Shown piece by piece: positions 1-9,854 of a stretch of DNA of 64,000 nt (positions are counted from its first letter, which is position 1; every line of letters starts with the position of its first letter). The DNA comes from Betaproteobacteria bacterium MOLA814. GTDB lineage: Bacteria > Pseudomonadota > Gammaproteobacteria > Burkholderiales > Burkholderiaceae_C. The translations under genes were made by a program, and so were the position numbers. The notes below the pieces were generated by a model that worked only from the letters and a program-made list of their open reading frames with translations, was not told where the DNA came from and ran no database searches. The DNA lies in the NCBI GenBank assembly GCA_000496475.1, contig AYMW01000003.1, forward strand, positions 314,003-378,002. The letters run 5' to 3'.

Positions 1-1
1 C

Positions 2-1441
2 AACTCAAAAGAGCAACAAGCCGCCTACACCGCACTGCGCAATGGTTTGTTGTCGTATGAGTCGCGTCAGGCCTTTCGTGGCCCAGAGCGCAACATAGAC
101 TTGCCCACAGATCCAGAAGCCCGCGCAGACGCCATAGACGAGGCCTTGGCCGACGTCCCCGATATCGGGGACTTGGTCCCAGCTATTGTTTTAAGCGCGA
201 CGAACAAACAAGTCGTGGTGCAGCGCCAAGACGGCGAAACCGTCACCATGACAGGTAAAAGTTTGGTGGCGGCCACGTCTGCGCTGCGCAGCAACGCCCA
301 GCCGAAAACACGCATTCGCGAAGGCTCAGTCATTCGCATCGTGCGCCATACCGACAGTTGGTCCATTACCCAAATACCTGAGGTCGAAGGCGCGCTGGTT
401 AGTCTCAACCCCGCCAACAACCACATCGTGGCTCTGGCTGGTGGGTTTGATTTTGGCAAAAGCAAATTCAACCATGTCACCCAGGCATGGCGTCAACCAG
501 GTTCAAGCTTTAAACCCTTCATCTACTCGGCGGCATTAGAAAAAGGCATTACACCCAGCACGGTTGTCAACGATGCCCCGTTGTTTTACACCGCAGAAGA
601 GACTGGGGGTGAGCCATGGGAGCCTAAAAATTACGACAACCAATTCGATGGCCCCATGTCAATTCGCAGGGGATTGGCCAGATCCAAAAACATGGTCTCT
701 ATTCGAGTGTTGCAAGTTGTTGGGCCTCAGTCGGCACAAGACTGGGTGACGCGGTTTGGCTTTGACGCTAAAAAACACCCGCCCTATCTGACCATGGCGC
801 TGGGTGCGGGCTCAGTCACACCATTGCAATTGGCCACTGGCTACAGCGTATTTGCCAACGCCGGACACTTGGTACCACCACAACTCATCACACGTATTAC
901 AGACCAGCGGGGCCATGTGCTGTTCCAAAGCAAGCCCACTGTGCTGAATGACAGCACGCGAGTCATATCACCTCGCAATGCGTTTGTCATGGGGGACATG
1001 CTGCAAGAAGTAGCCCGCACTGGTACTGCGGCCAAAGCGCAGCGAGAGCTGAAACGTCCAGACCTGTACGGCAAAACCGGCACGACCAACGAGTCACAAG
1101 ATGCTTGGTTTGTTGGCTACCAAGCCTCACGCGTTGCCGCCGTTTGGGTAGGCTATGACATACCGCGTAAATTGGGTAACAGCGAAACGGGCGGTGGCTT
1201 GAGTTTGCCAATTTGGGTGGACTACATGCGGGTAGCGCTGAACAACGTGCCTGAGCAACCTCCCGTCGTCCCAAATGGGGTCTTCTCAAGTGGTGGCGAG
1301 TGGTACTTCAGCGACATGGGGCCCAGCAACAGCATACGCACCTTGGGCATGCTGCCTGACGGCTCTTCGTTCAATCCAGACATTTCAGGCGTGCTCGCAC
1401 CCAGCGAAAAGAGCAACATACTGGATTTGTTCCGCGAGTAA
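2..1441 (+). CDS. mrcA: Penicillin-binding protein 1A, C-terminal part (cut by window start)
   Basis: Bifunctional peptidoglycan glycosyltransferase/transpeptidase; only the transpeptidase half is in the window. The frame is open from base 2, so the coding region continues upstream and the TTG at 47 is not a real start. Visible penicillin-binding motifs are SSFK (catalytic serine codon at 503-505), SKN in the stretch RSKNMVSIRV, and KTG in YGKTGTTNESQDAWFVGY. An OB-like insert precedes the SxxK motif, as in class A PBPs. It acts in the periplasm, anchored in the inner membrane by the missing N-terminus, cross-linking peptidoglycan. The frataxin gene converges on it from downstream. The family call is secure; PBP1A rather than another class A PBP rests on the insert and on the common burkholderial neighbourhood with cyaY and lysA. 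Confidence 0.93.
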   Translation, partial: NSKEQQAAYTALRNGLLSYESRQAFRGPERNIDLPTDPEARADAIDEALADVPDIGDLVPAIVLSATNKQVVVQRQDGETVTMTGKSLVAATSALRSNAQPKTRIREGSVIRIVRHTDSWSITQIPEVEGALVSLNPANNHIVALAGGFDFGKSKFNHVTQAWRQPGSSFKPFIYSAALEKGITPSTVVNDAPLFYTAEETGGEPWEPKNYDNQFDGPMSIRRGLARSKNMVSIRVLQVVGPQSAQDWVTRFGFDAKKHPPYLTMALGAGSVTPLQLATGYSVFANAGHLVPPQLITRITDQRGHVLFQSKPTVLNDSTRVISPRNAFVMGDMLQEVARTGTAAKAQRELKRPDLYGKTGTTNESQDAWFVGYQASRVAAVWVGYDIPRKLGNSETGGGLSLPIWVDYMRVALNNVPEQPPVVPNGVFSSGGEWYFSDMGPSNSIRTLGMLPDGSSFNPDISGVLAPSEKSNILDLFRE

Positions 1442-1485
1442 CACCCAACAGCGCCAGGGTTGTGGGTGTGTGTTGACTGTTCCGC

Positions 1486-1812
1486 TTAGCCAAACGTCAA
1501 AGGCAAGCCTGATTGCTCGCTGGCGCAAAGGCTTATATCGGCAAAGAACTCGTTGCCAGTTTTTGTGTCACGCCACATGCCATCTTGCAAACGGTAATGG
1601 AACCCACCGGATTTAGCTGCCAACCAAATTTCCTGCAGCGGTTTTTGCAGGTTGACGATCAGCTGGCTGCCGCCAGCAAACTCTACCGTAATCATCCCAC
1701 CAACCCGCTGGTTGTCGATATCGGCGTCCGTTTCGTCATTGATGCGGTCGCAAGACAGCTCTATCGCCGTTAAGGCAAGCTCTGCCGCGTTTAAATACTC
1801 TGAATCTGTCAT
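1486..1812 (-). CDS. cyaY: Iron donor protein CyaY (frataxin)
   Basis: Bacterial frataxin, a small cytoplasmic iron-binding protein that modulates iron-sulfur cluster assembly on IscS/IscU. The ATG at 1812 (MTDSEYLNAAE) gives 108 residues, the usual frataxin length; upstream in-frame starts would add an unrelated tail. The acidic first helix (DRINDETDADID), the sheet segment GGMITVEFAGGSQLIVNLQKPLQEIWLAAKSGG and the end FHYRLQDGMWRDTKTGNEFF match the family pattern. It is divergent from lptM-lysA and convergent with the PBP gene, an arrangement common in Burkholderiales. No cysteine desulfurase genes are near. Confidence 0.93.
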   Translation of the reverse strand: MTDSEYLNAAELALTAIELSCDRINDETDADIDNQRVGGMITVEFAGGSQLIVNLQKPLQEIWLAAKSGGFHYRLQDGMWRDTKTGNEFFADISLCASEQSGLPLTFG

Positions 1813-2050
1813 AACGGTGTGCTGGTTGCTTTTAAAAAGTTTGATTATGGCTATTTGGCAAGCCAAGGGCCCAATGCCATGGTGTCTCATTACAATAACC
1901 TAAGCTTTGGTTAAAGTGCGTGACAACTGCCTTAATTTTAAGATGTGTGGCACTGACCTTGCAGGTGCATGGTTTTAAACATACGCCACAGTTTCGCGCT
2001 ACCACATCAACCCTCACACAGTTACACAGTTACACAGCCCCACTTTCACA

Positions 2051-2194
2051 ATGCCCTCATTCAAAAGAATAGCCTTTATTGTTGTGGTGCTTGCAAGCAC
2101 GTACACATTGGCCAGTTGTGGGCAAAAAGGCCCTCTTAAATTGTCTATGTCAGCGGCAACGAGCCCAGCACCAGCCTTCAACGTGCCTGCTTAA
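2051..2194 (+). CDS. lptM: Small lipoprotein LptM (YifL-like)
   Basis: A 47-residue lipoprotein beginning MPSFKRIAFIVV. It has a short positively charged start, a hydrophobic core and the lipobox LASC at residues 20-23, followed directly by GQKGPL, which is the signature of the LptM/YifL family found upstream of lysA in many proteobacteria. In E. coli LptM assists maturation of the LPS translocon LptD/E; the same role is assumed here from the family. The remaining mature part is Ser/Pro/Ala-rich. It lies 45 bases before lysA and is probably cotranscribed with it. Confidence 0.86.
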   Translation: MPSFKRIAFIVVVLASTYTLASCGQKGPLKLSMSAATSPAPAFNVPA

Positions 2195-2239
2195 ACAGGC
2201 CCAAGCGCTCAACGGCAACACCTCAACTACACAAACGCT

Positions 2240-3541
2240 ATGTCACAACGCTTACCCCATGGCTCGCAGCTGTCGTACCTCACGCACATAAACAACAACG
2301 GAGAGCGCGACCAGCTAGAGCTACACCTTGAGGGCGTTGCCCTGAATGAATTGGCACACACGCACCACACACCGTTGTTTGTGTACTCAAAAGCTGCCAT
2401 GCTTGATGCGCTCGCCGCATACACCGCCGGATTTGTGGGACGTGACGCCTTGGTCTGCTATGCCATGAAAGCCAACTCATCGCTGGCTGTACTGCAAGTA
2501 TTTGCGCAAGCGGGTTGTGGGTTTGACATTGTCTCAGGCGGCGAGTTGGCCCGTGCACTCAAAGCAGGCGCTGACCCAGACAAAATCATCTTCTCTGGCG
2601 TTGGTAAAACGCGTGCTGAAATGACAGAAGCCTTAGGCGTTGGTATTGGTTGCTTTAACGTTGAAAGCTTGGCCGAGCTTGATGTGCTCAATGAAGTGGC
2701 CATGGGCATTGGCCAGCGTGCCCCCGTCAGCCTGCGTGTCAACCCAGATGTTGACGCCAAAACCCACCCCTACATTTCCACAGGGCTGAAAGGCAACAAA
2801 TTTGGCATTGGCCATGCCGATGTTGTTGCGGCTTACGAGTATGCGGCAGCCTTGGATGGCTTGCGTGTGGTGGGCATTGACTGCCATATAGGGTCTCAAA
2901 TTGTTGACAGTGCCCCCTATCTAGACGCTGCAGACCGCATGCTGGACTTGGTGCAGGCCGTTGAAGCCAAAGGCATACCCATCAACCACTTAGACTTTGG
3001 CGGTGGGTTGGGCATTGACTATGCAGGCGATGCCCCCCCCAAAGCCAGCGCTTTGTGGGCTGAACTGTTCAAAAAGATTGATGCGCGCGGCTTTGGCGAA
3101 CGCAAGATATTGATTGAACCTGGACGCAGTTTGGTTGGCAATGCTGGCGTGTGCTTGACGCAAGTACTGTACTTAAAGCCTGGTGAGCAAAAGAACTTCT
3201 GCATCGTCGATGCGGCCATGAACGACTTGCCTCGTCCAGCCATGTACCAGGCCTTTCACGAAATCGTGCCAGTACAACCAAGGCTTGAGGTCACCACCAC
3301 CATGGACGTCGTAGGCCCCGTGTGTGAAAGCGGAGACTGGTTAGGTCACGACCGCAACCTGTGTGTGCAAGCTGGTGACACGCTGGCAGTTCTGTCTGCT
3401 GGCGCCTACTGCATGAGCATGGCCAGCAACTACAACACGCGCAACCGCGCCGCTGAAATCTTGGTGGACGGTGAAACCGCCACGGTCATACGCGAGCGCG
3501 AGCGCACTGAAGACCAATGGCGCGGCGAACGTATGCTGTAA
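2240..3541 (+). CDS. lysA: Diaminopimelate decarboxylase
   Basis: PLP enzyme of fold type III that decarboxylates meso-2,6-diaminopimelate to L-lysine, the last step of lysine synthesis. At 433 residues it has normal length. The PLP lysine is in CYAMKANSS (about Lys77). Other family blocks are GCGFDIVSGGELARALKAG, the glycine-rich phosphate-binding stretch DFGGGLGIDY, the EPGRSLVGNAG motif, and the CESGDWLGHDR segment carrying the second-subunit active-site cysteine. It follows lptM closely. Its stop is only 5 bases from the stop of the convergent msrQ, with no clear terminator between. Confidence 0.96.
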   Translation: MSQRLPHGSQLSYLTHINNNGERDQLELHLEGVALNELAHTHHTPLFVYSKAAMLDALAAYTAGFVGRDALVCYAMKANSSLAVLQVFAQAGCGFDIVSGGELARALKAGADPDKIIFSGVGKTRAEMTEALGVGIGCFNVESLAELDVLNEVAMGIGQRAPVSLRVNPDVDAKTHPYISTGLKGNKFGIGHADVVAAYEYAAALDGLRVVGIDCHIGSQIVDSAPYLDAADRMLDLVQAVEAKGIPINHLDFGGGLGIDYAGDAPPKASALWAELFKKIDARGFGERKILIEPGRSLVGNAGVCLTQVLYLKPGEQKNFCIVDAAMNDLPRPAMYQAFHEIVPVQPRLEVTTTMDVVGPVCESGDWLGHDRNLCVQAGDTLAVLSAGAYCMSMASNYNTRNRAAEILVDGETATVIRERERTEDQWRGERML

Positions 3542-3546
3542 GCGGT

Positions 3547-4179
3547 TTAAGGCCGACCGCGCACTGCAAGCAGCCAGTTGCCAATGCCTTTTTTAGGCAC
3601 CAACCTGCTCAGCAGCAGCGCTGCCAAGACAATGCCGTAGAGCCACACGTCGGCAAAGTCCTGTTTGCCACTGCGCATCCACAAGAAATGCAATACAGCC
3701 AGGCCCGCGACGACATACACCGCCTTGTGCAGCAATAACCAGCGCTTTGCGCCCATGCGCTTTAATACACGTTTGGGTGATGTCACAGCCAAGGCCACAA
3801 GCAACATCCAAGCGGATATACCAACCGTAATAAATGGGCGTTTCCAAATGTCAGCAGCGATGGCCGTCACATCGAGACCCATGTCCAACGCGCTGTAGCT
3901 CAGCAAATGCACTGTGGCGTAAAAAAACACAAATAAACCCAGAAGGCGGCGAACGGTTACCACCGAAGGCGCGTTGAATGCACGGCGAAGTGGTGTCACT
4001 GCCAACACCAGACACAGCATGCGCAGCGTCCACTCTCCCGTGTTGCGTATCAAGGCCTCGCCGGGGTTTGCACCCAAATCGTTGTTCAGCAATGCCCATA
4101 TCAGGCTTCCCAACGGCGCCAGCGCCAACAGCCATATAGCGGGCTTGACCCAGCTGGGCAAGCGTAGGCGCCAATTCAT
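3547..4179 (-). CDS. msrQ: MsrQ, heme-binding membrane subunit of the MsrPQ sulfoxide reductase
   Basis: Inner-membrane heme b protein that passes electrons from the quinone pool to periplasmic MsrP. I start it at the ATG at 4179 (MNWRLRLPSWVKP), giving 210 residues, the normal MsrQ length; the frame stays open further up but that would run into msrP. Hydrophobic segments alternate with short loops. Histidines in YATVHLLSY, LLLHKAVYV and AVLHFLW are placed as expected for heme ligands, and NTGEWTLRMLCLVLAVTPLRR is a typical ferric-reductase-like block. It starts 20 bases after the msrP stop, so msrP-msrQ form an operon. Confidence 0.93.
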   Translation of the reverse strand: MNWRLRLPSWVKPAIWLLALAPLGSLIWALLNNDLGANPGEALIRNTGEWTLRMLCLVLAVTPLRRAFNAPSVVTVRRLLGLFVFFYATVHLLSYSALDMGLDVTAIAADIWKRPFITVGISAWMLLVALAVTSPKRVLKRMGAKRWLLLHKAVYVVAGLAVLHFLWMRSGKQDFADVWLYGIVLAALLLSRLVPKKGIGNWLLAVRGRP

Positions 4180-4198
4180 AACCCAGTCGGCCTGATGC

Positions 4199-5200
4199 TT
4201 AAAAATTGCGACGCAAATCCATACCGGCATACATCTGAGCAACTTGCTCTGCGTAGCCGTTGAACAGCTTGGTGTCTAGGCGCTTGGCAAACAAACCGCC
4301 ATCACCTAAGCGTCGCTCAGTCGCTTGGCTCCAACGTGGGTGGTTCACATCCGGATTGACGTTGGAATAGAAGCCGTACTCTTGGGGCGCTGCTTCATGC
4401 CACGCCGTCTTGGGCTGTTTGTCAGTCAAGCGAATGGTAACAATGGATTTGGCGCTTTTGAAACCATACTTCCACGGCACCATCACGCGCACGGGCGCAC
4501 CACTTTGATTGGGCAACGTTTTGCCGTACATACCCACAGTCAGCATGGTGAGCGGGTGCATGGCCTCGTCCATGCGCAGGCCTTCCGAATAGGGCCAATC
4601 CAAGCCGCCGTAGCGCAAGCCCGGCATGGTCTTGGCATCTGCAAGGGTCAGAAACTGCACGTACTTGGCGCTGCTCAGAGGCTGCACGTCAGCCAACACT
4701 TTGGACAGCGAGTAACCCAACCAAGGAATCACCATAGACCAGCCCTCAACGCAACGCAGGCGGTAGATGCGCTCTTCGATTGGGGCGAGTTTAAGCAGTT
4801 GGTCTATATCAAATGTGCGGGGCTTTCCCACCAAACCCTCAACCCTAACTGTCCAAGGACTGGTTATTAACGTGTGCGCATTCTCATAAGGATCAGACTT
4901 GTCTGTGCCAAATTCGTAAAAATTGTTGTACGTGGTGGCATCTTTGAGGGGGGCCACTTTATCGGTGGCACGTGCACCGGCAACGGCTGAACTGACAGAT
5001 GGCAAGTTGCTGATTGGCATTGCTTGAGGACTGCGGGTCAGGGCTGAAGCTCGACCGCTGGCCAATGCTGCCACCCCGGCACCAACACCTAATCCCGCGA
5101 GTTGCAGCCACTGGCGGCGCTGTATGTAGGCCGATTCAGCCGTCACCTCGCGCTCTGCTGCTGCGCCCGACCACACCTCTTGAACAACTTTTCGAACCAT
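4199..5200 (-). CDS. msrP: MsrP, periplasmic molybdoenzyme repairing methionine sulfoxide
   Basis: Catalytic subunit (YedY family) that reduces methionine sulfoxide in periplasmic proteins using a molybdopterin cofactor. A twin-arginine signal is visible: [12 protein letters not shown] with RR at residues 28-29, a hydrophobic stretch and a likely cleavage after GRASA. The molybdenum-ligand cysteine is Cys150 in YRLRCVEGW, the SUOX-fold hallmark. The 333-residue length is normal. The ATG at 5200 has the Shine-Dalgarno GGAG six bases upstream. msrQ follows on the same strand and supplies its electrons. Confidence 0.95.
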   Translation of the reverse strand: MVRKVVQEVWSGAAAEREVTAESAYIQRRQWLQLAGLGVGAGVAALASGRASALTRSPQAMPISNLPSVSSAVAGARATDKVAPLKDATTYNNFYEFGTDKSDPYENAHTLITSPWTVRVEGLVGKPRTFDIDQLLKLAPIEERIYRLRCVEGWSMVIPWLGYSLSKVLADVQPLSSAKYVQFLTLADAKTMPGLRYGGLDWPYSEGLRMDEAMHPLTMLTVGMYGKTLPNQSGAPVRVMVPWKYGFKSAKSIVTIRLTDKQPKTAWHEAAPQEYGFYSNVNPDVNHPRWSQATERRLGDGGLFAKRLDTKLFNGYAEQVAQMYAGMDLRRNF

Positions 5201-5332
5201 ATCCCACTCCTGCTAACCCATATAAGTGCTGACATTCGATTGAATGCCATACACATTGCAATATTCGCAGCTTATAGGCCGATGGTTACAACTGCTGGCA
5301 CAAAACCCTATGCATGAGTCGGTACGCGGCGC

Positions 5333-6685
5333 TTACAACTCGCCATAGCTGTGCAAACCAGACAAGAACATGTTCACGCCCAAGAACGCAAACGTGGTGA
5401 TAGCCAAACCAACCAAAGCCCACCATGAGGCCACTGTGCCTCGCAGGCCCTTCATCATGCGCATGTGCAACCACGCGGCATAATTCAGCCACACGATCAA
5501 GGCCCATGTTTCTTTAGGGTCCCAACTCCAGTAGCCGCCCCAAGCCTCGGCGGCCCACAACGCACCTAAAACCGTGGCAATGGTGAAGAAGGCAAAGCCA
5601 ACCGCAATGGCCTTGTACATCACGTCGTCAAGCACCTCGAGGCTTGGAAGGCGCGCAGCAATGCGTTTGCGTCCAAACAAGATACCGGCCACCATCAGGG
5701 CTGAGATGCCGGTGTAGACCACCCAGTAGCCCGTGCCGCCATCTTGCGTAGACATCCTGAACACCAATGGCTCAAAACACAGCACCACGCCCAGCACCCA
5801 CAACGGGGCAAGCTTGAGCCAATTGGTTTCTGTAGCCTGTTGTTTCACCAGGTAAGCAAACGCGACCATCGCTGCGATGGCAAATGTGCCGTAGCCAATA
5901 AAGTTGGCTGGTACGTGCACTTTCATCCACCAGCTTTGCAACGCTGGCACCAAAGGCTGGATGGCCTGCGCTTCGCGAACCAGTGTGTACCACAGCAAAA
6001 AAGCCACGCCCGCACTGACCACCAACATCACAAACGCACCCATGGTGCGGGTTTGGTAATGTGACTCGTAGTACAGGTAAAAGGTAGCGGTCAGCCAGCA
6101 AAACAACACGAACACTTCGTACAAATTGCTCACTGGAATATGGCCAATATCTGGACCCATTTGGTGGCCTTCGTACCAGCGCACCAACATGCCGACCACG
6201 GCCAATACCACAGCAGTCCATGCCAAACGCGAGCCCAACAACTCCATGGTGTCCGCTGATTTAGACACAACCATGCCCAGCCAGTAAAACGCCGTACTCA
6301 TAAAAAACAGCACGCACATCCACAAAATAGCCGACTGGCTAGAAATGAAGTACTTGAGCAAGAACACTTGATCGGCCCGTGCCAAGTCAGCACCTTCAGG
6401 TGTCTGGTACAACCAAATGGCCAACAGCGCTACAGCGCCACCACCCACCATCAAATTGGCAGCAGGGCGCCAAAACCAACCTAGCGCGACCGCTGCTGGC
6501 AAAACACCCAGCAAAATACCTTGTTCGTAGACGTCCATGGCCGTTTGATAACGCCAAAATGAAACGACAGTCGCCAGCAACATGATGGCTGCAAAAGCCC
6601 AATCTTTCAGGAGCAAGCGCTGGAAAAAGCTGGGCTCGTCATAGAAGGCCGCATCTGCGGCTGGGGTGTGTGTGTTGGCTGTCAT
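5333..6685 (-). CDS. ccsB: Cytochrome c biogenesis protein CcsB (CcsA family)
   Basis: Polytopic inner-membrane half of the System II heme lyase, which carries heme across the membrane and with ResB attaches it to apocytochromes c. The tryptophan-rich heme-handling WWD motif is clear: WGGYWSWDPKETWALIVWLNYAAWLHMR. Many transmembrane segments are present and the 450-residue length suits the proteobacterial form. Its start overlaps the resB stop by four bases (ATGA), so the two are translationally coupled. Cytochrome c4, a client, lies just upstream of resB on the same strand. Confidence 0.93.
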   Translation of the reverse strand: MTANTHTPAADAAFYDEPSFFQRLLLKDWAFAAIMLLATVVSFWRYQTAMDVYEQGILLGVLPAAVALGWFWRPAANLMVGGGAVALLAIWLYQTPEGADLARADQVFLLKYFISSQSAILWMCVLFFMSTAFYWLGMVVSKSADTMELLGSRLAWTAVVLAVVGMLVRWYEGHQMGPDIGHIPVSNLYEVFVLFCWLTATFYLYYESHYQTRTMGAFVMLVVSAGVAFLLWYTLVREAQAIQPLVPALQSWWMKVHVPANFIGYGTFAIAAMVAFAYLVKQQATETNWLKLAPLWVLGVVLCFEPLVFRMSTQDGGTGYWVVYTGISALMVAGILFGRKRIAARLPSLEVLDDVMYKAIAVGFAFFTIATVLGALWAAEAWGGYWSWDPKETWALIVWLNYAAWLHMRMMKGLRGTVASWWALVGLAITTFAFLGVNMFLSGLHSYGEL

Positions 6686-8844
6686 GGGGCTACCTGTATC
6701 AGTCGTTGTTTCAGTTGGTCAAAGTCTTTGTCACCGTCCATGGTCTTGCGGTTGGACGACAAGGCCATTTGGGCATGCGTGGTGCCGTCTGGGTTTGGCG
6801 ACAACCACACCCAAATGCGCCGTTCGCGCACATACAGCATGGCAAACACGCCGATGATGAGGAACAAGCAGCCTAGGTACACCACTGTCTTGCCGGGTGC
6901 TTTGGCCACTTGGAATACGCTGGCTTGCACATGGTCAAAATCGTCCATTGCAAACACCATAGGCGCAGGGTAAAAGAACGAGTCGCTCAAAGCCAACACA
7001 GATTGGCTTAAAAAAGTTTGACTGGCTGCATCGCGGGCCAGCTCTGGCAGGCTGGCTTGGTCGCGGCTGACTTGCACCAACTCAAACAGCAACGCATTGA
7101 GCAAACTGACCATGGCATCGCTGGTTCTTTCGCGGTCGTTGTCTGGCACGGCCTGCTCTAAAAAGTATGACATAGCCGTTAAGCCACCCACGCGCAAAGG
7201 GACACCGTTGAGGCCAACCCCAGGGCTGGGCGCAGCTTGTAAAAATGGATCGGTGCCAGAGAACAAGGCCAGCATGCGCTGGGCAGACACGCGCAAGGCG
7301 TCGCGGTCTTGCGCACTGCGCCCCACCTCGGCCTCTTTCATGTAACGCTCTACCGCCTTGTTGCGCATACCCTCATTGGCCAGCGCAGTCCTCAAGGCTA
7401 TGAAACCTGCGGCGCTGTCATTGTCATCAACTGGCACACGCAAATAGCGAAATGGTTCTGCGGGCGTGTCACGCACACCCCACAAAAACACACGCTGGTC
7501 GTCCATATCCACGGGGAACATGTAGTTGTTAAACTCACGCGCTTGGCCAGCGCCGTCGCGCAACTTGTAACCAAAACTGGGACCCACATTGCGCAAATCT
7601 TCGTTTCGGGTACCTGTTGCGCCTGAACCCAAGTGGTTTTTCAAGCGGCTACCCAAATCGACTGCACGCACATCGGTGCCGCCAAGATTGGCACGCGGGT
7701 TGACCGCCACCATGTTCTCAACGTTGATCACACGCAAACCGGTGTACTCAAGGCTTAAGTTTTCGTTGCCTTTGGACAAGTTGGTAGTGGTACCAATCAC
7801 CCCTTCGACCTTGAACGGAGCCACCACGGTGCCCAGCGGCAACGCCTTGGCCCGAATGGTAGAGCCGCCGTCGTCGAAGCTAGATTGATAAATTTCTACG
7901 CCCTTAAAGCTGACCGGATGGTTAACCTCTACGCGGTGCGCAGTCTGCTCGCCTGTGGCCTTGTCGTGGATGACGATATCGCTGGCAAACAGCTTGGGCA
8001 TGCCAGTGCTGTAGTACTCAACAATGAATTTTTTCAATTCAACTGAAAATGGCAAGTCTTGTAACACCACACCGTCTGATTGGCTCAGTATGGCCGTGCT
8101 GGCTTGTGTGCCTTCAGTGACCAGCAAGTTGCCGCGGTAAGTGGGGTTGTTCGGTGACAAACGGTGCTGCGCAGGCACATCGGCAATCATGCCACCGCCA
8201 TCAAAAGCGGTTTTATCGCCGTACCACATTTGCGCTCGTACCACCATGTCACCGTCAAACAAAGCACCCACGCAAATCAGTACGATGGAACTGTGGGCCG
8301 CCAAATAACCCAGTTTGTTGGCAGCGCCTTTTTTAGCCGCAACCATCACGCCTTGGCCGTTAGGGGTCACGCGGTCTTGGGTTTTAATTTTCCATCCGGC
8401 ACGCGACAGTTGGCGTTGAATGCGCTGCGATGCCGTTGATACAGACTCGCTCAACATGCTCTCGCCCTTGTGGCCAAACGCTTTCAAGCTTTGGCTGCGC
8501 ATGCCTTCTTTGTATTGGCGTATGTCGACCAAGATTTTGGGCGCATTGCGCGAAATGCACAACGATGTGCTGAGCACTAAAAATGCCAGGATCAATAAAA
8601 ACCACCATGCGCTGTACACCGTGTACAAAGACAATGTGTCAAACACATCAGCCCAGTAGGGGCCAAATTGGTTGACGTAGTTGTTAAACGGCTCGGCTTG
8701 CTTGAGCACTGTGCCGATCACAGAGGCAATACAAATCACTGACAACAGCGAAATGGCAAAACGCATGGACGACAGCAACTCTGATGCGTTACGCAACCAC
8801 ACGATGCGGGTCTTAATTTGAATACCTTCGGTACTAACGGTCAT
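6682..8844 (-). CDS. resB: Cytochrome c biogenesis protein ResB (Ccs1)
   Basis: Partner of CcsB in System II cytochrome c maturation. At 720 residues it shows the ResB plan: transmembrane helices near the N-terminus (SSMRFAISLLSVICIASVIGTVL and WWFLLILAFLVLSTSLCISR), a third around GYLAAHSSIVLICVGALFDG, a very large periplasmic domain, and a last helix (TVVYLGCLFLIIGVFAMLYV) followed by RERRIWVWL. The block VNHPVSFKGVEIYQSSFDDGGS is characteristic of the family. The ATG at 8844 is used. It heads a resB-ccsB operon downstream of cytochrome c4, separated by a terminator hairpin. Confidence 0.94.
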   Translation of the reverse strand: MTVSTEGIQIKTRIVWLRNASELLSSMRFAISLLSVICIASVIGTVLKQAEPFNNYVNQFGPYWADVFDTLSLYTVYSAWWFLLILAFLVLSTSLCISRNAPKILVDIRQYKEGMRSQSLKAFGHKGESMLSESVSTASQRIQRQLSRAGWKIKTQDRVTPNGQGVMVAAKKGAANKLGYLAAHSSIVLICVGALFDGDMVVRAQMWYGDKTAFDGGGMIADVPAQHRLSPNNPTYRGNLLVTEGTQASTAILSQSDGVVLQDLPFSVELKKFIVEYYSTGMPKLFASDIVIHDKATGEQTAHRVEVNHPVSFKGVEIYQSSFDDGGSTIRAKALPLGTVVAPFKVEGVIGTTTNLSKGNENLSLEYTGLRVINVENMVAVNPRANLGGTDVRAVDLGSRLKNHLGSGATGTRNEDLRNVGPSFGYKLRDGAGQAREFNNYMFPVDMDDQRVFLWGVRDTPAEPFRYLRVPVDDNDSAAGFIALRTALANEGMRNKAVERYMKEAEVGRSAQDRDALRVSAQRMLALFSGTDPFLQAAPSPGVGLNGVPLRVGGLTAMSYFLEQAVPDNDRERTSDAMVSLLNALLFELVQVSRDQASLPELARDAASQTFLSQSVLALSDSFFYPAPMVFAMDDFDHVQASVFQVAKAPGKTVVYLGCLFLIIGVFAMLYVRERRIWVWLSPNPDGTTHAQMALSSNRKTMDGDKDFDQLKQRLIQVAP

Positions 8845-8908
8845 GCGCGGTGTTGGTCTAATAGGGGGTTATCAGTGCTGGCGTGGTGTGCTATCGAGCA
8901 CACATCAA

Positions 8909-8940
8909 GAAAAAAGGCGGGCTTCTCATTGAAGACCGCC
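8909..8940 (-). terminator. Rho-independent terminator after cytochrome c4 gene
   Basis: Read on the minus strand, GGCGG-T-CTTC pairs with GAAG-C-CCGCC around a five-base loop (one internal mismatch) and is followed by a run of T. It lies between the cytochrome c4 gene and resB, so resB-ccsB may need their own promoter. Confidence 0.72.
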
Positions 8941-9054
8941 TGGTTCAGAGTTCACAGCTCAGCGGTTGGTTCCCGCATTGTGCAGCGAAATATGCCAATG
9001 CGCTTATATTACCGTTGATTGTGGGGGCTTATAGCACCCCAAACGCACCACAGA

Positions 9055-9693
9055 TCAGCGCAAACCAGCAATGTAGTCAGACACAGCCTTGATTTCCAAA
9101 TCGTTCATACGTGACGCGACGCCAATCATCACGCTGTTGTTCGCGCGACTGCCGTTTCTAAACATAGAGAGCTGCGTGGCGGTGTAGTCCGCATGTTGAC
9201 CACTCAAACGTGGGTATTGCGAAGGAATACCAGCACCGTTGGGGCTGTGGCAGCCAGCACACGCAGGCACGTTGCGCCCAGCGATGCCACCGCGGTAAAT
9301 GCTCTCACCCAACACAACGAGTTCTTTTTCAGTGGCCGCGCCTGGCTTACCTGTTTGTGACGCCAACCAGTAAGACACATTGCGCATGTCGTCATCGGAC
9401 AGCATGCTTGAAAATCCAGACATGATGGCATTGGCACGCTTGCCAGATTTAAATTCTTGCAGCTGCTTAACCAGATATTCTGGATGCTGCTGCGCCAATT
9501 TAGGGTTGGCGGGAGACATTGAATTGCCATCAGCCGCGTGACACGCTATGCACACTTGGCTGTAAAGGGCGGCGCCTTTGACAAGGTCAGGTTTGGCTGG
9601 CGCAGGCGCAGCTTCGGCTGCTGCTGCACTGGTGGCGCACAAGAGGCTGAGGCTGAGGGCTGCAACGCTGGCAAAAGAAGCAAACAATTTCAT
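9055..9693 (-). CDS. Cytochrome c4 (diheme)
   Basis: Periplasmic diheme cytochrome that carries electrons to terminal oxidases. A Sec signal peptide (MKLFASFASVAALSLSLLCATSAAAA) is followed by two cytochrome c domains with heme motifs CIACH (residues 48-52) and CAGCH (145-149). Methionine-containing stretches (MSGFSSML and VMIGVASRMNDLE) are placed to give the sixth heme ligands. The length of 212 residues and the duplicated fold fit cytochrome c4. It is divergent from ysxC and sits upstream of the System II maturation genes. Confidence 0.93.
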   Translation of the reverse strand: MKLFASFASVAALSLSLLCATSAAAAEAAPAPAKPDLVKGAALYSQVCIACHAADGNSMSPANPKLAQQHPEYLVKQLQEFKSGKRANAIMSGFSSMLSDDDMRNVSYWLASQTGKPGAATEKELVVLGESIYRGGIAGRNVPACAGCHSPNGAGIPSQYPRLSGQHADYTATQLSMFRNGSRANNSVMIGVASRMNDLEIKAVSDYIAGLR

Positions 9694-9854
9694 GGCAAGA
9701 ATCGTGGCTGTGACACGTATGACTGCAAAAGGTTGAATAAGGTGGGGGATGCTGGCTTTTTATCTGACAGCCTTGCCCACCGCAACTCATCATTTTACAA
9801 TGACTATTCAAGTCCACCGGGGATAACCCCAATGGACGACCAAATGGATTCATT

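Noticed and set aside
4325-4870. Open frame of 181 codons opposite msrP
   Set aside because: Antisense shadow of a gene with clear catalytic motifs.
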